DNA of 32,651 nucleotides from Chitinophagales bacterium (GCA_020629205.1 JAHDDV010000019.1:1-32651), one strand, 5' to 3'. Shown: positions 1 through 9,569, numbered from the stretch's first letter. Numbers and translations are program-made. The notes: generated by a model from the sequence alone, not told the origin.

Positions 1-64
1 AGCCAGCCCAGCTCCGGCATTCACTACGCTATCCAGGCACTTCGTTCCGCTGCGCCCGCGGCTA
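1..64 (+). repeat. Partial copy of GC-rich dispersed intergenic repeat (copy 1)
   Basis: The core CGTTCCGCTGCGCCCG (43-58), preceded by ACGCTATC and GCACTT, recurs at 21099-21136 in the same orientation and, for the core, at 28438-28458 in the opposite orientation. The left part is cut by the window start. A small hairpin (GCTATGC/GCATAGC, 61-81) follows it. I see no gene here. The copy lies just downstream of the minus-strand glucan operon terminator. Confidence 0.7.
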
Positions 65-93
65 TGCCTCACCAGCATAGCTCGCTCCAGCAC

Positions 94-128
94 AAAAAAA
101 AGCCGCTGCAATCTGGTTTGCAGCGGCT
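94..128 (-). terminator. Intrinsic terminator of the glucan-utilisation operon
   Basis: A perfect 11-bp stem (AGCCGCTGCAA / TTGCAGCGGCT, loop TCTGGT, 101-128) is followed on the minus strand by a run of eight T (plus-strand A run at 94-101). It sits 28 bases after the stop codon of the last operon gene. No comparable terminator was seen inside the operon. Confidence 0.92.
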
Positions 129-155
129 AATTTGTAATTCAGATCACGCGAATGA

Positions 156-3100
156 TTACTGCTTAATCAGTTTTTCAGTGATTTGTTGATCGCCAATCTT
201 AATGTCGACAACATACATTCCCTGGTTCCAATTGCTGGTATTCAGCTGTATTTGTTCCAGGCCTTCGACTGTTGTTTCTTGCGTGTAAACCAGTCTTCCG
301 TTTACATCGAAAACATTGATCGTAGCCTCACTTAATTGTTCGCTAGTAAGGATGATATCTGCGAATACATTCACAATGCCAGGATAGACAGAAGCAGTGT
401 TGTTTCCTGCCTTGCTCACCTGAACAATGTCACTCCAGCGACTATTGTTATCCAGATCAATCATCTTTAGTTGGTAGTAAGTAGTGTTGGGTGAAGGGTT
501 GCTATGAGTGCTCGTGTAGTTGGTCTCACGATCGGAAAAGCCCTGTGCATTCACGCTGGTCAGATAGTCGAAGTCTATGCCATTATTTGAGTAGTAAACT
601 TCAAAAGATGCGCTGTTGGATTCCATTGCCGTAGTCCAGTTGAGGACCACTTCAGCTCCTTGGTATCGGGCATCGAAATTGATCAGTTCCACTTCTAGCG
701 TAGTACAATTGATATTGCTGGAGATACTTGCAGAACAATTTCCCCCTCCAGAAACTTCCATAGTAAGCGGCACTCCCTGAGGCTGAACGAATGTTACAGC
801 ATCACCATATTCGAGGCTTGTAGCAGCTACTCCGGTAATGCTGTATGCAGCATTTGTATCATCGTTTCCATCTTCCGCCAGCAGTTGTGGTAGTCCACCT
901 GTCGCGCTTACGGTGAATGTCTGATCACCGGTCTCTCCATCACATACATAATCGAAGTCCACTTCAACACCAGCCACAACGTAGCTAGCTGCAGCAGCTG
1001 TCTCCAGATCAAAACAGTTGAGCGTGCCCAGCACCTCTACAGCGCTCGCGCCAATCAATGCTCCAAGATCTGCCGGAGCTTCTGCCGGGTCAAGATTTAG
1101 CAAATGAACTCTGTATGCACCGACAGCCATGCCTGAGAAGCTACCAGATGTATTGATGTCTACGATCGTGAATCCTGCATCGTCCAAGGTCAATACATAA
1201 GCACTGGCAAAGTCAGCATTGTTGCCAGAAACGGATGCAGAAATCTGTGCCGCATTTTGGCATTGTGTACCGCTACCATCTGCATCAAAGCTACCAGCTT
1301 CGGCTGCACAACCAACTATGCTACTGCAATTTTCACAGCATCCATAAGAATCCATCAAAGTGGCTCCGGAAGTTCCGACAGTAACAACACGGTTTGCATA
1401 AGTGGAGAAATCGGTAACAGGCGCACAAGATGCACCATTTTGCATGTCATCAATCAGATCTTCCTGAGAGGCCCAGTCATCTACTTCGTAAATGTATTCA
1501 TACTCACCAGCGGCGAATTCGTAAGTAGCGGTCCAAATGCCGTCCCCATCCTCATCGCTGAGTGGGAAGCAGTTGCCACACCAGTCAGTCCATGGACCGG
1601 TCACATATACGATTCCGAATTCCAGTTCGGCATTGTTCATGTCTACGGAGAAATTGACCGGGTATGTAGCGGCAAGTCCAACACAGGCGCAATCATTATT
1701 ATAGGTGTCTCCAGAGGTTGTTTCATCACCGTCATCACAAGCGGTGCCTGGTAATGCGGAACCACCTTCAACGCCTTCGCAATCCGTTTCAAGATCAGGG
1801 CAGGCATCACAGCTTCCATAGGTGTCATTGCTCGTTGCACCTTCAGTAGCCTCGAGGCTTCTGTTGGCAAATTCAAAGAAGTCGGTAATCGGGGCACAGC
1901 TCCCACCAGCAACCATATCGTCTACCAGGTCTTCCTGGCTGGCCCAGTTATCCACTTCGTATTTGTATTCCAAGGTCGTACCTTCGTTAACCGTAAGTGT
2001 TGTTGTCCAGACTCCATCACCATCCTCATCAGATAATGGATAGCAATCGCCGCACCAGTCGGCGAAAGGACCAGTAACGTACACGATCCCAAATTCTACT
2101 CCGGCGCAGGCCATGTCCACATTAAGTGTGATTTCTACTGAGTTGGCAACACCAGCACAGACACAATCGTCTCCGTATACGTCATCACTGGTTGTTGCGT
2201 CTCCATCGTCACAGGCAGTACCCGGTAGGGCAGATCCACCAAGGACGCCTTCGCAATCAGCTTCAGGGTCTGGACAGGCAGTGCAGCTTCCATAAGTATC
2301 ATTTGTTGACGCGCCTTCGGCAACATCCACTGTTCTATTGGCATATTCGAAGAAGTCGGTTACGGGAGCACAACTGCCACCAGCAACCATATCATCTACT
2401 AAGTCTTCCTGAGAAGCCCAGTTGTCAACTTCATACTTGTATTCAATTGTTCCACCAGTGAAAGCAATCGTAGTCGACCAAACGCCATCACCATCCTCAT
2501 CAGCCAAGGGGTAGCAATCGCCACACCACTCTGCAAAGGGTCCTGTAACGTATACAATTCCAAATTCAACACCTGCACAGGACATATCAACATTGAAAGT
2601 CACATCGGTTGAGGATGCAGTACCGGCGCAAACACAATCCTCTCCATAGACATCATCCGTGGTAGTTTCATCGCCGTCGTCACAAGCAGTGCCAGGCAAG
2701 GCAGAGCCTCCGGCTTCGCCAAGACAGTCTGTTTGCAAACCGATCTCACATTCGGTACAAGATCCGTAGGAGTCATTGGTGTCTACATCTCCACCTGCAA
2801 CTTCGACCGTACGGTTAGCGTATTCAAAGAAGTCTGTGACTGGAGCACAGTCTCCTCCATCCACCATGTCATCAACCAGGTCTTCCTGGGAAGCCCAGTT
2901 GTCTACCTCGTATTTATATTCGAAAGTTCCATCGGAAAATTCGTAGCTGGCCGTCCAAATTCCATCCTCATCATCATCAGCGAGTGGGTAGCAGTCTCCA
3001 CACCAGGAAGCCCAGGGTCCAGTAACATAGACTGTACCGAATGAAAGGTCAGCGCAATTCATGTTTACAGAGAAATTGACCATGGAGATGACAGAACCCA

Positions 3101-3650
3101 TACACTCACATTCTTCCGAATATACGTCATTGCTCGTAGCAGGGTCTCCGTCATCGCAAGCAGTGCCCGGTTGTGCTCCTCCGTCGATCACTCCTTCGCA
3201 GTCAGGCTCTCCGGTGCTTGGACAAGCCTCACAGCTTCCATAGGTATCATTGATTACTGCTGGTTCGCTTGAGACACTGACTACGCGATTGGCATATTCG
3301 AAAAAATCTGTTACTGGTGCACAAGATGCCCCATTGACCATGTCATCAACCAGATCTTCCTGGCTAGCCCAATTGTCTACTTCGTATTTGTATTCCTGAT
3401 CCCCTTCTGGAAGAGAAAAGGTGCCCGTGTAGACATTGTCTCCATCGCTGTCTTCAAGCATGTAGCAGTCGCCACACCACCCAGCCCAAGGGCCGGTTAC
3501 ATATACGTTTGAGAATGCAACACCAGCGCATTGCATGTCTACATTGAAGGTGACATCATGTTCCTGAGCGTTTGCCTGAAAGCAGAAGCCCAGACAGAGC
3601 AAGAGCATTAGCTGCTTCCAATAGGATTTTTGTAGATTTGGTATTTTCAT
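156..3650 (-). CDS. T9SS-sorted surface protein with five tandem glucan-binding-like repeats
   Basis: A secreted protein of about 1164 residues. I chose ATG at 3650 because it gives a normal signal peptide (MKIPNLQKSYWKQLMLLLCL...ANAQ); the longer frame has 44 unlikely extra residues. Residues ~33-780 are five units of ~158 aa. Each has a ~105-aa beta-sandwich-like domain (VYVTGPxxxWCGDCYPLxDEDGDGxW, then EYKYEVDNWASQEDLVDDMV, then CAPVTDFxxYANR) plus a ~50-aa Cys-rich linker (GTACDDGDxxTxxDVYxxxCxCxG). A Cys-containing region (~780-985), an Fn3-like domain (~985-1080) and a T9SS type A tail (ending NQGMYVVDIKIGDQQITEKLIKQ) follow. As the last gene of a GH16/GH3 SusCD operon, it is probably a cell-surface or released glucan-binding protein. 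No catalytic domain is recognised and the ligand is inferred. Confidence 0.85.
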   Translation of the reverse strand: MKIPNLQKSYWKQLMLLLCLGFCFQANAQEHDVTFNVDMQCAGVAFSNVYVTGPWAGWCGDCYMLEDSDGDNVYTGTFSLPEGDQEYKYEVDNWASQEDLVDDMVNGASCAPVTDFFEYANRVVSVSSEPAVINDTYGSCEACPSTGEPDCEGVIDGGAQPGTACDDGDPATSNDVYSEECECMGSVISMVNFSVNMNCADLSFGTVYVTGPWASWCGDCYPLADDDEDGIWTASYEFSDGTFEYKYEVDNWASQEDLVDDMVDGGDCAPVTDFFEYANRTVEVAGGDVDTNDSYGSCTECEIGLQTDCLGEAGGSALPGTACDDGDETTTDDVYGEDCVCAGTASSTDVTFNVDMSCAGVEFGIVYVTGPFAEWCGDCYPLADEDGDGVWSTTIAFTGGTIEYKYEVDNWASQEDLVDDMVAGGSCAPVTDFFEYANRTVDVAEGASTNDTYGSCTACPDPEADCEGVLGGSALPGTACDDGDATTSDDVYGDDCVCAGVANSVEITLNVDMACAGVEFGIVYVTGPFADWCGDCYPLSDEDGDGVWTTTLTVNEGTTLEYKYEVDNWASQEDLVDDMVAGGSCAPITDFFEFANRSLEATEGATSNDTYGSCDACPDLETDCEGVEGGSALPGTACDDGDETTSGDTYNNDCACVGLAATYPVNFSVDMNNAELEFGIVYVTGPWTDWCGNCFPLSDEDGDGIWTATYEFAAGEYEYIYEVDDWASQEDLIDDMQNGASCAPVTDFSTYANRVVTVGTSGATLMDSYGCCENCSSIVGCAAEAGSFDADGSGTQCQNAAQISASVSGNNADFASAYVLTLDDAGFTIVDINTSGSFSGMAVGAYRVHLLNLDPAEAPADLGALIGASAVEVLGTLNCFDLETAAAASYVVAGVEVDFDYVCDGETGDQTFTVSATGGLPQLLAEDGNDDTNAAYSITGVAATSLEYGDAVTFVQPQGVPLTMEVSGGGNCSASISSNINCTTLEVELINFDARYQGAEVVLNWTTAMESNSASFEVYYSNNGIDFDYLTSVNAQGFSDRETNYTSTHSNPSPNTTYYQLKMIDLDNNSRWSDIVQVSKAGNNTASVYPGIVNVFADIILTSEQLSEATINVFDVNGRLVYTQETTVEGLEQIQLNTSNWNQGMYVVDIKIGDQQITEKLIKQ
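1323..3554 (-). repeat. Five in-frame tandem repeats of ~474 bp inside the surface protein gene
   Basis: Repeat units begin near 3554, 3080, 2603, 2132 and 1658 (conserved V/I-x-F/L-x-V-D/N-M), giving a period of 157-159 codons. The fifth lacks the second Cys-rich linker and ends near 1323. The protein blocks are almost identical between units while the DNA differs at many silent positions, so these are old, selectively maintained repeats and not a recent array expansion. In unit 5 the WCGDCYPL motif is WCGNCFPL. Confidence 0.9.
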
Positions 3651-3675
3651 TTGTTTAAAGGTTTGAGGATGTAAT

Positions 3676-5970
3676 TTATTTTTGTTGTTCAGATTTGTTG
3701 TAAGTAAATGGTAGACTATGTGGACCAATATGAAGGGTAAAGTCTCCTTGCTCAATTGACCATTCATTGTCTTTATTGACAAAGGCCAGATCTCTGGTGC
3801 TAATCTTGAATTCTACGACTTTGGATTCTCCTTTCTTTAGGCCTATTTTTTCAAAGCCTCTTAGTCTTTTGACGGAAGGAGTTACACTGGCGTATTCGTC
3901 ACTGACAAAGAGTTGTACTGTTTCTTTTCCCTCCTGTTCTCCAGTATTGCTGAGCTCTACGGAAACTGTAATTGCCTTATTGTCTTCTAGTACTGAGCTG
4001 GAAAGACTTGGCTTTCCATAATCAAATTTGGTGTAGCTCAGACCATGGCCAAACTCCCATTGGGGTTGAAAGGCTTCAAGACTGAAGGTTTGACTGATTC
4101 GATCTGTATGTTTGTGATCATAGGTCAAAAGGGAGTTGGCAAACCTTGGATAAGTAAAGGGCAGCTTGCCACTTGGATTGACTTTACCAACTAGCACTTC
4201 TGAAATCGCTTGTGCTCCTTCATTGCCCGGCAAGTAAGCCATGACAACGGCATCACAAAGCGGTTCTATTTCATGGACCAAACGAGGACGTCCCTCTACC
4301 AGCACCAGAACAATTCGCGTGCCTTGCTCAGCGATCATCTTTACTAGTTCTTTTTGAGCGGCAGGTAAATCCAAATCATCCAGGTCACCTGGTTTTTCTG
4401 TGTAAGTGCTTTCACCCAGACAGACAACAGCAACTTTGGCTTTCTTGGCGGCCTCGATGATCGCTTCTTTGTTGCTCAATTCTTTCATCTCTGCTCCCGA
4501 TACAAAGCTCACCGATTGAAACTCCGCTTTCATAGCCTCTGCAATGGTGGGTTTTTGATGGTTGAAAGTGCTATCTGCCCCTTGCCATGTATGGGTCCAA
4601 CCTCCATTGAGATAATTGAGCGAGTTGGCCGTGGGCCCACAAAGGAGCATCGGTGTATCCTTGCTCAATGGCAACAAATTGCCTTCGTTCTTGAGCAAAG
4701 TTATGGCCTCACGAGTAGCCTCCAGACTGATTAATCGATGTTTCTCACTTGCAAAGTCAGGATATTCATCATGATCGAAGTGGGTCTTTTCGAAAAGGCC
4801 AAGGTCCATCTTCATCTGAAGGATTCGAGTTACTGCCTCATCGATTCTACTCATCGGCACCACACCTTCTTCGACCAGCTCCTTTAGCAGTTTTGGGTAT
4901 TCTGTGTCTATCGGGACCATGCTCAAGTCTATGCCAGCATTAATGGACATGGCAATGGCGTCTTTATAGCTTGCAGCCACTTTATGTCGACTATGCAGGT
5001 ACTTAATGTCTTCCCAATCGGTTACCGCAACCCCTTCAAATCCCATTTCATCCCTTAGCAGCGTTTGCAAAATATCTGGGTTGCAGTGTACCGGAATTCC
5101 GTTTATTTCTCCAGAATTAATCATGACAGAAGCCGCCCCGGCATCAATAGCATCCTGAAAAATTGGTTGATAATATTCTTTGATGTATCTATTCGGAATC
5201 CAGGCTTGTGTTCGGTCTTTGCCTGTAAGGGTAATACTGTATCCGAGGAAGTGTTTCATAGTTGCTGCCACCGATTTTGAATCTGCAAGGTCATCGCCCT
5301 GGTAACCTTTGATCATCGCAGTACCCATTCTGCGAGCTAGCAATACGTCTTCTCCAAAGGTTTCCCAGAGCCTTGGCCAGCGCGGATCTCTGCCAATATC
5401 GAGGACAGGAGAGAAATTCCAGGGAATGGCCGAAGCTCGGGTTTCATATGCGGTTACGCGACCCATGCTTTCTGCCAGATTGGTATTCCATGTTGCGGCC
5501 AGAGCAATTTGCTGAGGAAACAAAGTAGCGTCACGGGTGTAATTGGTGCCGTGAATCGCATCTATTCCATATAGCACAGGTATCTTACTTTCTTTTTGTT
5601 TTGCTACCTCCTGAATCCTGTCAATGATTTCATGCCAGTATTCACGCGTGTAGGAATGTCCTCCGCAATTCAATATGGAGCCCACTTTGAGATCGACGAG
5701 CACTTCCTGCAACTTCTGTTCATCCAGCTCATGCGGTTTTTTTAGGTTGAATGGCTCCCCTACAGACAACATGTCTAATGTTAGCTGAGTCATCTCTCCA
5801 ACCTTATCTTCAAGACTTAGTTTAGAGAGCATCTTAGCTATTTGCTTTGCTTGCTTCTTATTTTGCTTTTTTTCAGGATTGTTGTTTGCATTGCATGGAT
5901 TCGCCAACCCGCTTAAAGTCCATGCGAGTAGTAATGCGAAGCCAATAATATAGTTGAAGTTCTTTTTCAT
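3676..5970 (-). CDS. Glycoside hydrolase family 3 beta-glucosidase (BglX-like)
   Basis: About 764 residues, starting at the ATG at 5970 that opens a signal peptide (MKKNFNYIIGFALLLAWTLSGLA); it is 7 bases after the GH16 stop. It has the GH3 N-terminal TIM barrel with the KHFLGY block and nucleophile Asp in GVAVTDWEDI (about D318), the alpha/beta sandwich with LLCGPTANSLNYLNGGWTHTWQG and GESTYTEKPGD, and a C-terminal Fn3-like domain (NTGEQEGKETVQLFV). Length and order are normal for periplasmic exo-acting GH3 enzymes. In this operon it most likely releases glucose from beta-glucan oligosaccharides made by the GH16 enzyme. The linkage preference cannot be read from sequence. Confidence 0.93.
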   Translation of the reverse strand: MKKNFNYIIGFALLLAWTLSGLANPCNANNNPEKKQNKKQAKQIAKMLSKLSLEDKVGEMTQLTLDMLSVGEPFNLKKPHELDEQKLQEVLVDLKVGSILNCGGHSYTREYWHEIIDRIQEVAKQKESKIPVLYGIDAIHGTNYTRDATLFPQQIALAATWNTNLAESMGRVTAYETRASAIPWNFSPVLDIGRDPRWPRLWETFGEDVLLARRMGTAMIKGYQGDDLADSKSVAATMKHFLGYSITLTGKDRTQAWIPNRYIKEYYQPIFQDAIDAGAASVMINSGEINGIPVHCNPDILQTLLRDEMGFEGVAVTDWEDIKYLHSRHKVAASYKDAIAMSINAGIDLSMVPIDTEYPKLLKELVEEGVVPMSRIDEAVTRILQMKMDLGLFEKTHFDHDEYPDFASEKHRLISLEATREAITLLKNEGNLLPLSKDTPMLLCGPTANSLNYLNGGWTHTWQGADSTFNHQKPTIAEAMKAEFQSVSFVSGAEMKELSNKEAIIEAAKKAKVAVVCLGESTYTEKPGDLDDLDLPAAQKELVKMIAEQGTRIVLVLVEGRPRLVHEIEPLCDAVVMAYLPGNEGAQAISEVLVGKVNPSGKLPFTYPRFANSLLTYDHKHTDRISQTFSLEAFQPQWEFGHGLSYTKFDYGKPSLSSSVLEDNKAITVSVELSNTGEQEGKETVQLFVSDEYASVTPSVKRLRGFEKIGLKKGESKVVEFKISTRDLAFVNKDNEWSIEQGDFTLHIGPHSLPFTYNKSEQQK

Positions 5971-5977
5971 GTCTTTG

Positions 5978-7192
5978 CTATTGGAATACACGTACGTAAT
6001 CGACAATCATTCTCTGCGGGAATGCAGTACTTTGATCAGGAGAGCCTGGCCATTCTCCGCCCACGGCCACGTTAAGTATAAAGAAGAAGGAATTGTTGAA
6101 TGGGTTCTCTTCATCGCTCAGCTCATTCGTTGCGTAGCTCGCATATTCGAGGTCATCCACCAGAAATCTCATTTGGTCTTCTTGCCAGTCAATGGAAAAC
6201 ACGTGAAACTCTTCGTGAAAATCTGGGGCCCCGGTAATTGCTTGACTTGCCGTGGTAAATGCATGTTGAGATTCATTTCTGTAGTGAAGACTTCCATAAA
6301 TTCTGTTTGTCTGGTGGCCCAGCAATTCCATGATATCTATCTCTCCGCATTGGGGCCATCCATCACTGCTGAAGTTATCGCCCAGCATCCAGATTGCTGG
6401 CCAAATTCCCTGGCCTTTGGGTAGTGCAGCCCTCACATCAATTCTACCATATTGGAAAGATTTTTTTCCTTGAGTTATCAAGCGAGAGGAGGTATAGCTG
6501 TTTCCTCCGATAGACTCTTCCTTGGCTTCGATCACCAGAAAATCATCTTCGGCCATGTAGGTGTTTTCTTCAGTGTAGTATTGAAGTTCGTTGTTGCCCC
6601 AACCTCCGTTGCCAGTGCCGGTTTCAAAGGTCCATGCGCTTTGGTCAACTGACGCAGCCTGAAATTCATCAGACCAGACCAACTCCATCCCTTCATAGCT
6701 ATCGGGACTAGTATATCCTGAGTCAGGGATGACCAGTGGTAGGGGACCGGTATCTGCATCATCATCGATGATTGTGCCGATGGCTTCACCATCGACTAGC
6801 TGAGCATTGCTCACATTTGTAGCTACGATTCTGAAGGTCTCGTTTCCTTCATCAAATTCATCTCCGAATACTGAGATATTGATGGCTGCTTCTTGCTGTC
6901 CTTCGGGAATGACGAGCTGAGCATTCTGAATACTCTCAAAATCGATTCCTGCAGCAGCTGTACCATCGAGTGTACTGTAATTGAACACAACATTGCTCAG
7001 TGCAGGCGACTCTAATCTTGCTACAACCTCAAGATTGGCGTTCTCGTCGTCGAGCTCTGTACATTCACCGTCTTGTAAACTAAGACCGATTAGTTCTGGC
7101 TCATTGCCGTTACCTTCATCATCTCCACAGCTGAAGAGGCATAGCAGTGAACAACCCAGGAGTATCAAGATTATCTCTTTCATGCTTCTCAT
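5978..7192 (-). CDS. GH16 endo-beta-1,3-glucanase (laminarinase-type) lipoprotein with Calx-beta domain
   Basis: About 404 residues from ATG 7192 (a second ATG lies three codons on). The signal peptide ends in a lipobox LLCLFSC (Cys ~22) followed by acidic residues, which suggests outer-membrane lipoprotein export. Residues ~35-145 form a Calx-beta-like domain (NYSTLDGTAAAGIDF, GNETFRIVATN, IGTIIDDD). Residues ~170-404 are the GH16 jelly roll, with ELVWSDEF, GWGNNELQYYT, WPAIWML and the catalytic EIDIME signature (nucleophile Glu ~284, acid/base Glu ~289). The WGNNELQYYT and W-P-xxWML blocks are typical of laminarinases rather than agarases or carrageenases. It starts 7 bases after the PKD gene stop and probably makes the first cuts at the cell surface. 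Confidence 0.93.
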   Translation of the reverse strand: MRSMKEIILILLGCSLLCLFSCGDDEGNGNEPELIGLSLQDGECTELDDENANLEVVARLESPALSNVVFNYSTLDGTAAAGIDFESIQNAQLVIPEGQQEAAINISVFGDEFDEGNETFRIVATNVSNAQLVDGEAIGTIIDDDADTGPLPLVIPDSGYTSPDSYEGMELVWSDEFQAASVDQSAWTFETGTGNGGWGNNELQYYTEENTYMAEDDFLVIEAKEESIGGNSYTSSRLITQGKKSFQYGRIDVRAALPKGQGIWPAIWMLGDNFSSDGWPQCGEIDIMELLGHQTNRIYGSLHYRNESQHAFTTASQAITGAPDFHEEFHVFSIDWQEDQMRFLVDDLEYASYATNELSDEENPFNNSFFFILNVAVGGEWPGSPDQSTAFPQRMIVDYVRVFQ

Positions 7193-7199
7193 AGTAGTA

Positions 7200-8036
7200 T
7201 TAGTTTGTAGGTATGAGTGTAAGTGTAAAGTAGCCCGGCCCACCTCCAGGACAGGGGTTGATGGGTGAACTCAACACCAATTCTGCTTCCGTTATTGAGA
7301 TGATTTCATAGTTTGGGCCAGAGTCTTCGACAGCCAGCCAGGACCCTTCTGACAATTCGACTACTGTTCCTTCCTGTGCTTCTCCACTTTGAGGATTTAG
7401 GAAGTAAGTAGCATTAGGAGGATGCTCGTAGCCAGCAATGGCAACATATCCACTGCAGGCAGAAAATGTTTCTCCTCCGTCGTCAAAGAGGTAGCCCTCA
7501 TTGGTGAAGTTAAAACAGAATTTATCGTTTCCTTGAGTTGGATCATTTCCAGTAGATACAAAATAGTCCGAGGTCAGTGGAGCAGATCCTACTTGCACAG
7601 CCCCTGCAGCAGGGCTTAATGTCCAGCACTGTTGGGTGCATCCACCGGTTAAGAGCGCTACCTCGCCGTCACAAAGTTGTGGCAAGTCTTCAGCGACCGT
7701 AACATTGGTGCTACTGGTGGCGGAGCCGTTTCCACCGCTAGCACTCACATGTAGTGATATGGTGTATTCGCCGGCTCTGGGATAAACAATCGTATCACTG
7801 GCTGCCTTCATCACTGGAGGAGTTCCTCCAGGGCAGTCCCAAAGCCAATCGAAATAGTTGTTGTCGACAAAGCTGACAATAAATCGGTTCCCATCTCCCT
7901 CCACGGGGCTTACCTGCATTTGGGGAGCAGCGGGTAAGTCTAGATCAGCCAGATCTTCGTCTTCGTAGGGATCGCAGGCGCTGTTGCAGAGTAGCGCAAA
8001 TCCCAGGAGCATATACAAGAGTTTATTGAAGGTCAT
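7200..8036 (-). CDS. PKD-domain surface lipoprotein (probable surface glycan-binding protein)
   Basis: About 278 residues from ATG 8036; the longer frame overlaps susD and has no signal peptide. The lipobox is LLCNSAC (Cys ~21), followed by DPYEDEDLADLDL. Residues ~30-115 look like a PKD domain (FIVSFVDNNYFDWLWDCPGG, YPRAGEYTISLHVSASGGNGSA). The C-terminal ~160 residues form an all-beta domain with paired Cys that I do not recognise precisely. The position directly after susD, 10 bases from its stop, is the usual place for a SusE-like or surface glycan-binding protein, and PKD lipoproteins are known there in marine laminarin PULs. Binding is inferred from context. Confidence 0.75.
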   Translation of the reverse strand: MTFNKLLYMLLGFALLCNSACDPYEDEDLADLDLPAAPQMQVSPVEGDGNRFIVSFVDNNYFDWLWDCPGGTPPVMKAASDTIVYPRAGEYTISLHVSASGGNGSATSSTNVTVAEDLPQLCDGEVALLTGGCTQQCWTLSPAAGAVQVGSAPLTSDYFVSTGNDPTQGNDKFCFNFTNEGYLFDDGGETFSACSGYVAIAGYEHPPNATYFLNPQSGEAQEGTVVELSEGSWLAVEDSGPNYEIISITEAELVLSSPINPCPGGGPGYFTLTLIPTN

Positions 8037-8046
8037 GTTTTCTATT

Positions 8047-9558
8047 TTAATATCCAGGGTTTTGTTGCGTAACACCATTTGTCGCAAGAATTTGATTTAA
8101 TGGAATTGGGAATACGCGGTGAGTGCTTTCACTGTAGCCCATTTCTCCCAGCACAGACTCTGCACGTCCGGTTCGAACGAGATCAAAGAATCTATGACCT
8201 TCTAAGGCAAGTTCTAGTCTTCTTTCACGATAGATTGCATCCAGCAAATCCTGGCCGGAAGCATCTAAGTCGGGCAGGATATTGCTGCTTGTCCCTCTAG
8301 CTCTTGCTCTGACCATATTAATGGAAGAAAGCGCTTGGGAGATGGATCCCGCATGATAGTGACATTCAGCATGCATTAGCAATACATCAGCATAGCGGAT
8401 CACTCGATCGTTTAAGCCTCCGTTTGGATTTGGATCGCCAAATGGTGCATCCTGCGATGAGTTGGCGAAGTACTTTCTGCTATAATATTGATAAGGATAT
8501 CCGCCAGCATTTTCAATCGTGAATAGCCCTCGATCTCCCATTGGTTCTCCTTGACGGAAAACAGTGAACTTAAGTCTGGGATCTTCGAATCCTTCTTCAA
8601 AGAATTCCTCGACGAGATCTTGAGTAGGAATGTTAAAACCGAAACCGCCAAATTGCCCACGTGCCCTTTGGAAAACAGGCGTAAAGGTTCCTTCGTTCTG
8701 AGCATTTCTTCCCCAATTTCCGCCGGAGGCATTCATGTAGTTAATTTCAAACACTGATTCGATATTGTTTTCACCGTCTTCAGTGAATATGCTGCCAAAG
8801 TCAGCTACCAGAGCGTACTCATTTGAGTTGACAATTGACTCTAGATGTGGGAGTGCTTGGTCGTATTTGCTTTGATACATCAGTGCTTTGGCCAGTAGCG
8901 CCTCGGCTGCTCCTTTTGTGATCCTTCCAAGATCCGCCGCGGCATATCCACTTCTGTTTGGCAAGCCTTCAATCGCGACGAGCAGATCTGCTTCTATGAA
9001 GGCCCAGACTTCGGAAGGTTCTGACTGCTCAAGCAAGTATTCGCTAGGAGAAAGAGTATGATCAACTAAAGGTACCCTTCCGAAGATGGTTACTTGATTG
9101 TAGTGAAACCATGCTCTGATAAATCGGGCTTCCGCGAGAATTCTTGTTTGTAGGACTTCATCCATTTCTATATCTGGTACTTTCTCAAGCACAATGTTTG
9201 CTCGGTAAATTCCTAGATAATTGGATTCCCATTCAGAGTTCAAGAAGTCTGTATCAGTTGGGCCCTGAAAGTTCTCCAATGCAGCCAATGCCGGTTGGTC
9301 ATTGTCACCACTACCTCCTTTTACAGAGTCATCAGACATAATGTCACCCCAAAACCATCGGAAGTGGCCGGCAGGTGACATCTCAAATTGTAAAGTTGCA
9401 TAGGCGGCATTAACTGCCGCTAAGGCATCAGCCTCAGTGACATAGAAATTGGCTTCTGAAGTCCCAACCAGCGGCTGACGATCCAGAAAGTCATCTTCGC
9501 ATGCTGCTATTGAAAATATCAATAGGGCAAGGACAATTTGTTTAAGTATCTTTTTCAT
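8047..9558 (-). CDS. susD: SusD/RagB-family outer-membrane glycan-binding lipoprotein
   Basis: 503 residues, signal peptide with lipobox SIAAC (Cys20) followed by EDDFLDRQPL, the standard SusD N-terminus. Typical blocks are NAAYATLQ, EARFIRAWFHYNQVTIFGRVPLVD, ITKGAAEALLAKALMY, RYADVLLMHAECHYHAGS and ERRLELALEGHRFFDLVRTG near the C-terminus. It lies 11 bases after susC and would form the lid over that transporter, capturing oligosaccharides at the cell surface. Length is normal and no key element is missing. Confidence 0.96.
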   Translation of the reverse strand: MKKILKQIVLALLIFSIAACEDDFLDRQPLVGTSEANFYVTEADALAAVNAAYATLQFEMSPAGHFRWFWGDIMSDDSVKGGSGDNDQPALAALENFQGPTDTDFLNSEWESNYLGIYRANIVLEKVPDIEMDEVLQTRILAEARFIRAWFHYNQVTIFGRVPLVDHTLSPSEYLLEQSEPSEVWAFIEADLLVAIEGLPNRSGYAAADLGRITKGAAEALLAKALMYQSKYDQALPHLESIVNSNEYALVADFGSIFTEDGENNIESVFEINYMNASGGNWGRNAQNEGTFTPVFQRARGQFGGFGFNIPTQDLVEEFFEEGFEDPRLKFTVFRQGEPMGDRGLFTIENAGGYPYQYYSRKYFANSSQDAPFGDPNPNGGLNDRVIRYADVLLMHAECHYHAGSISQALSSINMVRARARGTSSNILPDLDASGQDLLDAIYRERRLELALEGHRFFDLVRTGRAESVLGEMGYSESTHRVFPIPLNQILATNGVTQQNPGY

Positions 9559-9569
9559 GCATCTGTTGA

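Noticed and set aside
1257-1754. Plus-strand open frame of 165 codons inside the repeat protein gene
   Set aside because: Shadow of the repetitive minus-strand gene, which has signal peptide, repeats and sorting tail; the other small frames at 1643-3243 are rejected for the same reason.
3460-3490. WCGDC motif taken as a thioredoxin active site
   Set aside because: The surrounding sequence is beta-sandwich-like, lacks the thioredoxin cis-Pro and fold pattern, and the motif repeats five times in one binding protein.
1323-3554. Tandem repeats considered as a CRISPR array or minisatellite
   Set aside because: The 474-bp units are in-frame coding repeats with silent divergence, not short repeats with unique spacers.
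5954-6424. Plus-strand open frame of 156 codons opposite the GH16 gene
   Set aside because: Antisense to the GH16 catalytic core with its EIDIME motif; no recognisable features.
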